This document shows positions 1 through 6,610 of a DNA stretch of 8,676 nt, piece by piece (the stretch's first letter is position 1; each line of letters begins with the position of its first letter). The DNA lies in contig JAJRCM010000037.1 in NCBI GenBank assembly GCA_028678965.1, positions 1 to 8,676 of the forward strand. Reading direction: 5' to 3'. The notes below the pieces were generated by a model that saw nothing but the letters and a program-made list of their open reading frames with translations, made no database searches and had not been told where the DNA came from. Origin of the DNA: Methanomicrobiales archaeon (GTDB taxonomy: Archaea > Halobacteriota > Methanomicrobia > Methanomicrobiales > JACTUA01). The translations under genes were made by a program, and so were the position numbers.

Positions 1-276
1 CGATGACCGATCCTCACACGCCACGCTGAATGCGGCATCCTTGACGGAGGGGGCAAAGTGGAGGGCTGAATGGACCAGCCGGTCAATCAGGTCCTGCCGT
101 TCGCCGCGATACAGCACCCACGCCCCTGGTTCTTTCAGCGAACCGCAGGTGGGGCAGTAGGTACAGGTGATCCGCGGATCAATCCGGACCCAGGGAACCT
201 CTTCTCCCTGGCAGACCTCGCATAACCCATCAGAAGGCTTCCCGCAGCGGGGACAGAAGGTATCCTGGATTCCCAT
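1..276 (-). CDS. NMD3-like protein, N-terminal part (runs off the left edge)
   Basis: Archaeal NMD3 family, related to the eukaryotic adaptor for nuclear export of the 60S ribosomal subunit. In archaea a role in large-subunit maturation or quality control is inferred. Exactly 92 codons lie in the window, starting with ATG at 276-274 and reading MGIQDTFCPRCGKPSDGLCE at the N-terminus. The cysteines are spaced as in the family's treble zinc-binding region: C8/C11, C19/C22, then C38, C41 and C44. Full-length archaeal members are several times longer, so most of the gene is outside. The start codon is two bases after the DUF424 stop, and no clear Shine-Dalgarno precedes it, so translation is probably coupled. 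The family call rests on the CPxCG / GLCxxC pattern and the DUF424 neighbour. A different zinc-ribbon protein is possible but less likely. Confidence 0.8.
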   Translation of the reverse strand, partial: MGIQDTFCPRCGKPSDGLCEVCQGEEVPWVRIDPRITCTYCPTCGSLKEPGAWVLYRGERQDLIDRLVHSALHFAPSVKDAAFSVACEDRSS

Positions 277-278
277 GG

Positions 279-584
279 TCAGAGGGAGTAGATCTGAGCG
301 TGGGGAACGTCCCCGATCATGATGCAACCTTGTTCATCGACCAGTTCCAGCTCCCTGGCACAGGAGAGAGCCCGTTTTCCCATCAGGTTGATGCAGGCAG
401 CTTCCCGCATTGCCTGACGCACCTCGTCCCCAGTGGCGAGTTGGTTACCGTAAAATGCCTCGGTAATCTCCATACGAAGACCCTTCCACTCCAGCGTGGT
501 ATTCAGGAGCTCGCGATCACACACCGCGACGATATCCCCTGCGGTGCGGGTGTGGTGCACTTTCAGGAACATTGTACCATTCAT
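279..584 (-). CDS. DUF424 family protein
   Basis: Small archaeal protein of 101 residues matching the DUF424 family, whose function is not known. Recognisable family blocks are VAVCDRELL (19-27), FYGNQL (44-49), INLMGKRA (66-73) and the C-terminal DVPHAQI (92-98). There is no signal peptide or membrane segment, so it is cytoplasmic. Start is uncertain: ATG at 584 gives MNGTMFLKVH, but ATG at 572 (MFLKVH) fits the usual short N-terminus of the family. Neither has a good Shine-Dalgarno sequence. It sits 34 bases after the COG1831 gene and two bases before the NMD3-like gene. The tight link to NMD3 suggests a role around ribosome assembly or translation, which is inference from context only. Confidence 0.87.
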   Translation of the reverse strand: MNGTMFLKVHHTRTAGDIVAVCDRELLNTTLEWKGLRMEITEAFYGNQLATGDEVRQAMREAACINLMGKRALSCARELELVDEQGCIMIGDVPHAQIYSL

Positions 585-599
585 AGGGGCGGGTACGGT

Positions 600-605
600 A
601 AAAAA
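600..605 (-). terminator. Possible T-tract transcription terminator or weak promoter element
   Basis: On the minus strand a run of six T lies 13 bases after the stop codon of the COG1831 gene and 15 bases before the DUF424 ATG at 584. Archaeal RNA polymerase can terminate at oligo-T without a hairpin, and none is obvious here. Six T is short, so partial readthrough is likely. Alternatively the T-rich stretch could act as a poor TATA box, placing a transcript start near 578. It is the only candidate boundary inside the leftward cluster. Confidence 0.27.
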
Positions 606-618
606 TCTAGGGTAGTGG

Positions 619-1449
619 TCAGGGAAGGGTGATCTCTATCCCGTAGACTGACCGGGGGATTTCCACATGAATGCGGTGGAGATCCTCCTCGGTAATCAAC
701 CCCTCCGCGAGGAGTTTCAGGCTGATTCGGGGGACCGACTTTGGCCCGATTACCGCTCCAGGTCGCGAATTTTCGTCCATATAGTCACTCTCCATGGTGA
801 ACCATCGCTTTTTGCGACAGAGGGAGGGAATCGCCTCGTGCCGGGCGATGAGCGATGGTACAAGGGGGGTCTCCGGCACCGCGAAGTGCTTCACCACCCG
901 CCCCAGCGGGATGCCCACCCGCTCAGCCATCCCTGCGATGTCCTCGCACGGACCGCTCTCCGCGTGGATCTGGACCGCACAGGCACACTCCTTCCCCAGG
1001 CACAGCGCATGGAAGAGCACCTCATTGGAGGCAGCGAGAATCTCCGGGCTGACTGGGTAATGCGGTCGCCCGCTCTTCAGTCCGATGGCTGTCCCTTCCC
1101 GAACATAGGATGCGGCACGATCCAGTGCTCCCTTCATCAGGTCAGTGGCTTCTTCCAGGGACTGGTACTCAAGGAGACGGGAGATCTCTGCCGGGTGGAC
1201 GCCCATGAGTGGAAAGGCCGTGACCCCGATCGTTTCAATAGACGACGCTACCTGGATGATCTCCTGGAAGATGCTCTCAAAATCATGCGGTGAGGAGGGT
1301 GTGATACCACTGGACCACGAGGGTTTGGTCACCAGTACCATGTGGGTACCTCCGGCCCGGTGGAAGTCTTTTACCGCTTCGAGCCCCCTCCCGTTCCGAA
1401 GATCGATGTGAATGTGGTCATCGATGATAGGATAGCGGGGTGCCTTCAT
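619..1449 (-). CDS. TatD-like metal-dependent hydrolase (COG1831, amidohydrolase superfamily)
   Basis: Predicted cytoplasmic metal-dependent hydrolase of 276 residues; the substrate is unknown. The fold is a TIM barrel of the amidohydrolase/urease superfamily. Visible metal-site motifs in order are HIH at 12-14, GVHPAE at 84-89, LKSGRPHYPV at 124-133, QIHAES at 160-165, VVKHFAVP at 186-193 and ESDYMDENSRPGAVIGPK at 220-237, the last carrying the barrel-end aspartate (D222). The LKSGRPHYP and RPGAVIGPK blocks mark the archaeal COG1831 branch rather than true TatD nucleases. Length is normal for that branch and the gene is intact. Start ATG at 1449 is supported by a perfect AAAGGAGG Shine-Dalgarno that overlaps the stop codon of the upstream mptD gene, so translation of the two is probably coupled. 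DNase activity should not be assumed from the TatD relationship. Confidence 0.88.
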   Translation of the reverse strand: MKAPRYPIIDDHIHIDLRNGRGLEAVKDFHRAGGTHMVLVTKPSWSSGITPSSPHDFESIFQEIIQVASSIETIGVTAFPLMGVHPAEISRLLEYQSLEEATDLMKGALDRAASYVREGTAIGLKSGRPHYPVSPEILAASNEVLFHALCLGKECACAVQIHAESGPCEDIAGMAERVGIPLGRVVKHFAVPETPLVPSLIARHEAIPSLCRKKRWFTMESDYMDENSRPGAVIGPKSVPRISLKLLAEGLITEEDLHRIHVEIPRSVYGIEITLP

Positions 1450-1452
1450 GAT

Positions 1453-1460
1453 CCTCCTTT
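1453..1460 (-). promoter_or_regulatory. Shine-Dalgarno of the COG1831 hydrolase gene
   Basis: The minus strand reads AAAGGAGG followed by ATC and then ATG at 1449, a strong match to the archaeal anti-Shine-Dalgarno. Its first base is the last base of the mptD stop codon (1462-1460), which suggests coupling or reinitiation. It fixes the start of the hydrolase. Confidence 0.8.
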
Positions 1461-1813
1461 CAGTCAGGAGCAGGCCGGTCGCAGGGGTCCAGCGCCACGA
1501 TCGACATCAGCGGATATCCCCCTTTGTAAGCAAGGGTGGCACGGCAGCAGGCATGACCTACTCGTGTCGATAGTTCAACGTCAAACAGGTCACCCTTCAC
1601 CTCACTGTAGCCAAAGGGATTGGAGATAATCCGGTCATGGACCAGGCGGACCTTCACTCCCGTTACGAAGGGCTGGAGTGCGACGCTCTCTTCAATCGCC
1701 CGCTCCAGCGAAGAGGCAGTAGCGATTGAGATGGGCGCCCCCACCCACTGGTGGTAGAGCGCTCCGAGCTTGATCCCTGCCTCGAATGCCGCTTTTTCGC
1801 GGTCACTGATCAT
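1460..1813 (-). CDS. mptD: Dihydroneopterin aldolase, archaeal MptD type (DUF381)
   Basis: Converts 7,8-dihydroneopterin to 6-hydroxymethyl-7,8-dihydropterin plus glycolaldehyde, a step in making tetrahydromethanopterin or folate in archaea. The archaeal enzyme is unrelated in sequence to bacterial FolB. The 117-residue length is typical. Family blocks visible are EAGIKLGALYHQWVGAPIS (11-29), where the GAxYHQxVGxP signature lies, SNPFGYSEVKGDLFDV (64-79) and the C-terminal hydrophobic strand YPLMSIVALDP (100-110). Start ATG at 1813 is preceded by GGTGGTGT, a weak ribosome site. An ATG ten bases upstream is out of frame and soon meets a stop. The gene lies 46 bases after mcm and 10 before the hydrolase gene, so a methanogen cofactor gene sits within a replication operon. 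The family assignment is from motif memory and the exact catalytic residues are not assigned. Confidence 0.84.
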   Translation of the reverse strand: MISDREKAAFEAGIKLGALYHQWVGAPISIATASSLERAIEESVALQPFVTGVKVRLVHDRIISNPFGYSEVKGDLFDVELSTRVGHACCRATLAYKGGYPLMSIVALDPCDRPAPD

Positions 1814-1859
1814 ACACCACCATCTCCCGCTGCACTCTTTAACTCGTGGGTAGTGGGGG

Positions 1860-3965
1860 TCAGATCAACTGGATGATCCCATGCCGGGGTTCAATAGCCT
1901 CTCCCTGACGGATCAGCTCCTCAATCTGCTTCTGCACCTTCTCTCTCTCAAAGCCCTGAGAGACCACCGCGTCCACCACCGCCTGGATGGGAGCTTTGTT
2001 CCCACTCTCCGCCCCCAGAGTTCGGATCGACTCCTTGATGGTGCGTATCATATCCCGGGTCTGCTTGGGAATACCGGTGATGACTTTATCGATATCGAAA
2101 ACACCGGTCTTGGGATCATAGGCCACCTGCCGGAGGCAGGCATCGACAATCCGCACCACCCGTGTGGCGTCAGTCTTCTCTATGGTATCCGAGAGGCGCA
2201 TCCGTGCGCTGGCCTCTGCAAGCCTGACCAGCGCTTCCAGCTGGCGGGCGGTCACCGGCACCGGTTTGCTGGGATCAGCGAGGCTTCGGAGCCGAAGGTA
2301 GTACTCGATCAGGGTCTTTTTCGCTTCATCGGAGAGGGTAGGGTAGCAGTTCCGCTTGGCGTAGGCAATGTACTTCCGCAACAGCACCGGCTCGATATCC
2401 GGCATCACTGGCTGGAGTTCACGCTTGATGTACTCCTGGTCGATGCCAGCGATGGGTTTCTTGGACTGGCGGACGATCAACTCCCCGACACTGTGGGCTT
2501 TCAGGATATGTTCCGCGATCGCTTCATCGCGGGTCACCTCCGGCTGGTCAGTCATGATGAAGATCAGATCGAACCGTGAGAGGAGCGAGGGGGGCATGTT
2601 GATCTGATCAGCGATAGGTGACCACTGGTCAAATCGCCCCATCTTGGGGTTCGCAGCACCGAGAAGAGCACACCGTGACTTCAGGGTGGCGGTGATACCG
2701 GCCTTGGCAATACTTATTGTTTGCTGCTCCATCGCTTCGTGAAGAGCGCTCCGGTCTTCCTTCTGCATCTTGTCCAGCTCATCCACCGCAGCGATCCCCA
2801 TATCAGCGAGCACCAGCGCTCCTGCTTCAAGAGTCCACCGTCCGTCACCAAATTCGTCCTTCACTGCGGTAGCAGTGAGCCCCGCAGAGGTGGCGGACTT
2901 CCCGCTGGTATAGATGGCCCGGGGGGAGATCTTGACAATATAGCGCAGCAGCTGGCTCTTCGCTATACCCGGATCCCCTACCAGCAGGACGTGAATATCC
3001 CCCCGCAGGTGAGTCGCATCGGGCATCTCCTTGACAATACCCCCGAACAACTGGAGGGCAATCGCCTCCTTCACGTCCTCATTCCCGTAGATGGTGGGGG
3101 CGATGGAATGGATGATCTTGTGCTGGAGATTGTCATCCTTTGCGAGCTCTTCGATAGCTTTCTCATCTTTCTCATCGATCTCCACCTCCTCAAACTCCTT
3201 CTCCGCGATTTCAAGGGAATTTCCATCAAGGTAGATTTCGAAGAGGGTGTGTTTGACGCCACGGATCTCTCGCTGGACGGAGCGGAGGATCCCATTGACG
3301 ATGACGCGGTCTCCTGGTGCGACCTTTCCGGTCAGGTCATCGGTCACTTCGATGTCTATGGACTGTGGTTGTTCCCCGCCACGGAGACCTTCCGGCGATT
3401 CCTGGATCCGGATCTTCTGTGAATCAGTAAATCGTGACTGACTGGTGACGAGCTCCATGCGGGTTTTCCGTTCACAGGTGGGGCACTGGTCAGGCTCGAT
3501 GAAACGGCCGTGGCGCTGTGATTCACGGACGATCTTCTGGCAGACCGAACACCGGAATGCGGCTTCGGTGATACGGGGGCGCACCTCGGTGATCTTTCGC
3601 AGGATCCCCTCCATGGTGATGAACCGGTTGATATCCTCTGATCGGATGTCCCTGATGGCAGTCTTTCGGGGGAGATTCACGAACCGGACATTGATCCGGT
3701 CCTTATCGGTATCACGGAACGGCCCAATGGCGATCAGGGTATCCTTGACATCCCCGATTACTTTACCGGGGGTATCGAGCAGCGCATCGGCAAGGGTGAG
3801 TCCCTCCTTACCGGACCTCTCGATCTTGCGGTAATCAAGGGTAAGCGACCGGGTGTGGGGGAACTCCCGCTGGAGATCGGAGAGTTCCTGTTTGAAGTGA
3901 CGGCGGAGGATTCCCTTCCAGGTGTCGCGGATATCGCTCACCACCGCGTCGCGCTTCTTTGCCAT
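1860..3965 (-). CDS. mcm: Replicative minichromosome maintenance helicase MCM
   Basis: ATP-driven hexameric 3'-5' DNA helicase that unwinds the replication fork. At 701 residues it is a complete archaeal MCM without intein. The N-terminal domain (about 1-255) contains a C4 zinc site, C139/C142 and C161/C164, and an OB-fold. An acidic linker (about 254-278) leads to the AAA+ core. That core shows Walker A GDPGIAKS at 330-337, the TSGKSATSAGLTA block at 353-365, Walker B AAVDELDK at 392-399, the presensor-1 hairpin around K421, sensor 1 N439, the arginine finger in SRFD (R464) and sensor 2 around R574. The tail (about 635-701) is a winged helix. ATG at 3965 follows an AGGTGAGG Shine-Dalgarno that overlaps the RFC stop codon, so it is probably co-transcribed and translationally coupled with the clamp-loader gene. 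All core residues are present. Confidence 0.97.
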   Translation of the reverse strand: MAKKRDAVVSDIRDTWKGILRRHFKQELSDLQREFPHTRSLTLDYRKIERSGKEGLTLADALLDTPGKVIGDVKDTLIAIGPFRDTDKDRINVRFVNLPRKTAIRDIRSEDINRFITMEGILRKITEVRPRITEAAFRCSVCQKIVRESQRHGRFIEPDQCPTCERKTRMELVTSQSRFTDSQKIRIQESPEGLRGGEQPQSIDIEVTDDLTGKVAPGDRVIVNGILRSVQREIRGVKHTLFEIYLDGNSLEIAEKEFEEVEIDEKDEKAIEELAKDDNLQHKIIHSIAPTIYGNEDVKEAIALQLFGGIVKEMPDATHLRGDIHVLLVGDPGIAKSQLLRYIVKISPRAIYTSGKSATSAGLTATAVKDEFGDGRWTLEAGALVLADMGIAAVDELDKMQKEDRSALHEAMEQQTISIAKAGITATLKSRCALLGAANPKMGRFDQWSPIADQINMPPSLLSRFDLIFIMTDQPEVTRDEAIAEHILKAHSVGELIVRQSKKPIAGIDQEYIKRELQPVMPDIEPVLLRKYIAYAKRNCYPTLSDEAKKTLIEYYLRLRSLADPSKPVPVTARQLEALVRLAEASARMRLSDTIEKTDATRVVRIVDACLRQVAYDPKTGVFDIDKVITGIPKQTRDMIRTIKESIRTLGAESGNKAPIQAVVDAVVSQGFEREKVQKQIEELIRQGEAIEPRHGIIQLI

Positions 3966-3972
3966 GGGAAAA

Positions 3973-3980
3973 CCTCACCT
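3973..3980 (-). promoter_or_regulatory. Shine-Dalgarno of mcm
   Basis: AGGTGAGG on the minus strand lies seven bases before the mcm ATG and overlaps the stop codon of the RFC gene (3977-3975). It confirms the mcm start and suggests translational coupling. Confidence 0.75.
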
Positions 3981-4943
3981 GCTCTCCCGTGAGCTCAGGA
4001 CGAGACGGGCTAGGAGAGCCTTCATCTGGATGTCGCTATTCGCCCCTTCACTCAGTCGGTAGTCAGTCTCACCGATGTGGTCAATAAACCGCACCTTGAG
4101 GCTTTCGTCCATCTCCCGCTGGACGAGGGCACGATAACACTGGTTGAGGAGCTCGTTGGGGGCAATCCCCCGTTCGGTGAGAAGCCGTTCTAATAGCCGC
4201 TCTGCACCCTCGAAATCCTGACGGATGGCAAGATTGAGAAGGGAGGTCACTTCTTCCGGCCTCGCGGTCGAGGTGATGGCATAGATCGTCTCTTCCTCAA
4301 TAGTGGGGGAGAGAATTGCCGCTCCCTGGAGGGCATTGATGGCACGTCGCATATCACCCTGCGCTACATAGACGATAGCGTGCAGTGCCTCCTCCGTCAC
4401 CGTCAGCCCTTCATGGGTAACAATCCGCTGCAGCTCTTCGATAATTGAATCCGGATCCAGCGGGTTGAACCGGTAAATCGCGCAGCGGCTCTGGATAGGA
4501 TCAATGATCTTGGAAGAATAGTTACAGGAGAGGATAAACCGGCAGGTCTGGGCATAGTTCTCCATGGTACGGCGGAGGGCGGCTTGTGCGTCCGGTGTAA
4601 GGGCATCTGCTTCATCGAGAAACAGGATCTTAAAAGATGCATCACCGAGTGGGGAGATACGGGCGAACTGCTTGATCTGCGTCCGGACCACATCAATTCC
4701 CCGTTCGTCAGAGGCATTCAATTCACGGAAATTGATGTGCCATGATTCACCGAAAAATTCTCGTGCCAGGGAGATAGCGGCGGTGGTCTTTCCCACCCCG
4801 GCACTCCCCGTAAAGAGGAGGTGAGGCATGCTCCCCTCCTTCACATAGGATTGCAGGCGCTTTACGATCTCCTTCTGCCCCACCATGTCGGCCAGGTGAT
4901 GCGGCCGGAACTTCTCGATCCAGATGGTGTGGTCCCCCTCCAT
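3975..4943 (-). CDS. rfcS: Replication factor C small subunit (sliding-clamp loader)
   Basis: AAA+ subunit of the RFC complex that loads the PCNA clamp onto primed DNA. From ATG at 4943 it has 322 residues, the usual length, starting [20 protein letters not shown]. Motifs are Walker [10 protein letters not shown] at 46-54, Walker B ILFLDEAD at 106-113, sensor 1 in SCNYSSK (N141), the SRC arginine-finger motif at 152-154 and sensor 2 GDMRRAIN at 196-203 (R199). A helical collar domain follows (about 230-322). The frame stays open up to ATG 4988, adding 15 residues. I prefer 4943 because the family normally begins a few residues before the WIEKFRP block and because the predicted transcript start falls close to 4987. 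GGGGAG lies three bases before ATG 4943 and GGGGAGG lies 12 before it. Some methanogens have two small-subunit paralogues, and which one this is cannot be told here. No intein is present. Confidence 0.95.
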   Translation of the reverse strand: MEGDHTIWIEKFRPHHLADMVGQKEIVKRLQSYVKEGSMPHLLFTGSAGVGKTTAAISLAREFFGESWHINFRELNASDERGIDVVRTQIKQFARISPLGDASFKILFLDEADALTPDAQAALRRTMENYAQTCRFILSCNYSSKIIDPIQSRCAIYRFNPLDPDSIIEELQRIVTHEGLTVTEEALHAIVYVAQGDMRRAINALQGAAILSPTIEEETIYAITSTARPEEVTSLLNLAIRQDFEGAERLLERLLTERGIAPNELLNQCYRALVQREMDESLKVRFIDHIGETDYRLSEGANSDIQMKALLARLVLSSRESR

Positions 4944-5008
4944 GAACTCCCCGTTCCTCCCCGGATCCCAGCTGGTTACTGTGATCATGTATTAGAGGCT
5001 CCCCATAG

Positions 5009-5017
5009 AAATATAAT
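5009..5017. promoter_or_regulatory. Shared divergent TATA element between rfcS and the RPA-associated gene
   Basis: AAATATAAT (plus) / ATTATATTT (minus) is the only strong AT-rich stretch in the intergenic region 4944-5082. Archaeal TATA boxes lie about 26 bases upstream of transcription starts. This predicts starts near 4987 leftward and near 5039 rightward, giving leaders of roughly 45 bases to the preferred start codons on both sides. The core is nearly symmetric, so one TBP site may serve both directions. No clear BRE or operator is visible beside it. Confidence 0.55.
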
Positions 5018-5071
5018 GGCAGTGACCGTTCCCCGGAACTGTGGAGGACGGAGTATGGCTCACAGACCACC

Positions 5072-5080
5072 AGGAGGAGA
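5072..5080 (+). promoter_or_regulatory. Shine-Dalgarno supporting the internal GTG start of the RPA-associated gene
   Basis: AGGAGGAGA lies two bases before GTG 5083 and within the frame that would be coding if GTG 5041 were used. Its strength and spacing argue for 5083 as the real start. Confidence 0.5.
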
Positions 5081-5082
5081 AG

Positions 5083-5856
5083 GTGACAGGAGAGGCTGCA
5101 GAGCGGGTCTTTGCATGGGAATTCAATCGATCGATGCACACTATCGAGCGAGGGGACCCACCCCGCACAGGCCTCCTCACCATGACCGGTGGCTGGTGTT
5201 ACCGTACTTTCATCGTGGGTGCTTTGATAGAGGTCCAGGGAGGGGAAGGGCAGCTGCAGCGGGCACACCTCGCAGATCCTACCGGGGCATTTGTTATCAT
5301 TCCCCGACAGCAGGGGGTTCCGCCAGCGAGCACCCTCCTGGATATCGCTCCCCCGGCATTCATCGCCCTGACCGGCGTGGTACGGATGAGCGGGGGAAGA
5401 GGGGGGCGGAGAGCGTATATTGAGCCAGAGGTGGTGGTCCCTGTCGACCGATCAGCACGTGACCGCTGGGTGATGGTCACTGCTGAACGAACTATCACCC
5501 GGCTTGAAGCGCTGTCCCGGGTGCTGAAAGGGAGCGGTGACCAGAGCGGTGCGACAGAAGCAGTGAGAGCCTACTGCCTCACACCTAGGGATCTGGATAG
5601 TGTGCGGGAGATGGTGGAAGAAGCGCTGGTGACGGTCAGTCCTGCCGCAGAAGCCACCGCTGCGGTAGTACTAGATCCCCGTGAGGTGGTGCTCGCCATC
5701 ATCGCCTCCCGTCCTTCCTCGGTTGCTATCGGAGAAGTGGTGGGAGCAGCGGCACAGCAGGGACTGGGAGAAGCTGAGGTCCGCCAATGCCTCCTTACAC
5801 TCCTTGAAGAAGGGGAGTGTTACTCGCCGCGGAACGGGTACATTAAACGGTTGTAA
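5083..5856 (+). CDS. RPA-associated protein, COG3390 family (OB-fold plus winged helix)
   Basis: Archaeal protein related to the haloarchaeal RPA-associated proteins (RPAP), which accompany the single-strand DNA-binding protein RPA. From GTG 5083 it has 257 residues. Family features in order are the N-terminal AERVFAWEFNRS (6-17), an OB-fold (about 38-120) with AHLADPTGAF at 61-70 and PPAFIALTGVVR at 90-101, then VDRSARDRWVMVTAERTITR at 121-140, matching the family's RDxWvxxTAxRT block. A variable linker and helical segment follow, and then a C-terminal winged helix (about 198-257) resembling that of MCM. The frame opens further to GTG 5041 (271 residues), but a Shine-Dalgarno before 5083 and the expected transcript start near 5039 favour the shorter form. 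No RPA subunit gene is next to it in this window, unlike the haloarchaeal arrangement. It likely acts with RPA in replication or repair. The family call is from motif recognition. Confidence 0.8.
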   Translation: MTGEAAERVFAWEFNRSMHTIERGDPPRTGLLTMTGGWCYRTFIVGALIEVQGGEGQLQRAHLADPTGAFVIIPRQQGVPPASTLLDIAPPAFIALTGVVRMSGGRGGRRAYIEPEVVVPVDRSARDRWVMVTAERTITRLEALSRVLKGSGDQSGATEAVRAYCLTPRDLDSVREMVEEALVTVSPAAEATAAVVLDPREVVLAIIASRPSSVAIGEVVGAAAQQGLGEAEVRQCLLTLLEEGECYSPRNGYIKRL

Positions 5857-5860
5857 CACG

Positions 5861-6610
5861 ATGCGGTTTGAGTTTCTTTCCGAGGGACCTGCGCTGGTGA
5901 TAGAGAACCAGATACGGGTGGTGGTCATCGCTGACCTCCATTTCGGTATCGAGGCAGAGCTCTCCCGTAAGGGATTCCACTTCCCCAGCCAGTCACGACA
6001 ACGGGTCGCGCGGGCGTGCACGTGCATTGAGAAGGCGGACGCCGACTGCCTCATCCTTCTCGGTGACGTGAAGCACAATGTCCCCCTCACCAGCCGTCAG
6101 GAGTACCGGGAAATTCCTGCTATTCTCGATACCTTCAGAGATCTTCTTCCCTTCAAGGTGACCCCTGGAAACCATGATGGGGGTATTGAACGATTTCTCA
6201 CCACGGATGAGATCCTACCCATTCGCGGAGGAGTGATCGATGGGGTGTGGTACCTCCACGGGCATACCTATCCCAACCCTGCATCCCATGGTGGGTATCT
6301 CGTCGCAGGGCACTACCACCCCATGATTGCCCTCTATGATGAGGTTGGTTGTGCCCTCTACGATCGGGCGTACCTGTCCGGAACCCTTGATACCGGGTGT
6401 TTTAAGGGAGAGACCGCTGAAGCGAGTAGAGACACCCATCTCCTTCTCATGCCGTCATTCAATGAGCTCACCGGGTGCGATATTCTCCATTTGAAGGACT
6501 CCAACCTGGGGCCGCTCTCCAGGTGCCTGCAGATGGACGCAGCTGAGGTATTTCTTACTGATGGAACGTATGTGGGAACCGTGGGGTCTCTGAGTGATGC
6601 CCGTCCTTGA
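5861..6610 (+). CDS. Metallophosphoesterase, COG1407 type (PdeM/ICC-like)
   Basis: Calcineurin-like phosphoesterase of 249 residues with a complete two-metal site: DLH at 25-27, GDVKH at 68-72, GNHD at 103-106, HGH at 133-135 and GHYH at 150-153. It belongs to the COG1407 branch, whose bacterial members (PdeM) occur beside Lhr-like helicases and a DNA ligase in DNA-damage gene sets. The substrate of the archaeal form is not known, and nucleic acid is likely from context. Start ATG at 5861 gives MRFEFLSEGP and lies four bases after the previous stop. There is no clear Shine-Dalgarno, so translation is probably coupled. The frame remains open upstream to 5681, but that part is a shadow of the RPA-associated gene. 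The 3' end overlaps the Lhr gene by 14 bases. There is no signal peptide. Confidence 0.9.
   Translation: MRFEFLSEGPALVIENQIRVVVIADLHFGIEAELSRKGFHFPSQSRQRVARACTCIEKADADCLILLGDVKHNVPLTSRQEYREIPAILDTFRDLLPFKVTPGNHDGGIERFLTTDEILPIRGGVIDGVWYLHGHTYPNPASHGGYLVAGHYHPMIALYDEVGCALYDRAYLSGTLDTGCFKGETAEASRDTHLLLMPSFNELTGCDILHLKDSNLGPLSRCLQMDAAEVFLTDGTYVGTVGSLSDARP

Noticed and set aside
667..1293. 208-codon plus-strand frame opposite the COG1831 gene
   Set aside because: The minus-strand hydrolase has a strong Shine-Dalgarno and conserved metal motifs, while the plus frame shows no family features.
1814..1859. TTAAAG stretch between mcm and mptD as a possible TATA box for mptD
   Set aside because: It is a weak match in a 46-base gap inside a tightly packed cluster, with no supporting BRE or conserved spacing visible.
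2721..3422. 233-codon plus-strand frame opposite mcm, and the 232-codon one at 1881-2579
   Set aside because: They are antisense shadows of the MCM AAA+ and C-terminal regions, whose motifs are intact on the minus strand.
3965..3975. Inteins in mcm or rfcS, which are common in archaeal replication genes
   Set aside because: Both Walker A regions and the other usual insertion sites are uninterrupted and both proteins have normal lengths.
4747..5268. 173-codon minus-strand frame spanning the intergenic promoter
   Set aside because: It overlaps the N-terminus of rfcS in another frame and crosses the TATA element, with no recognisable protein features.
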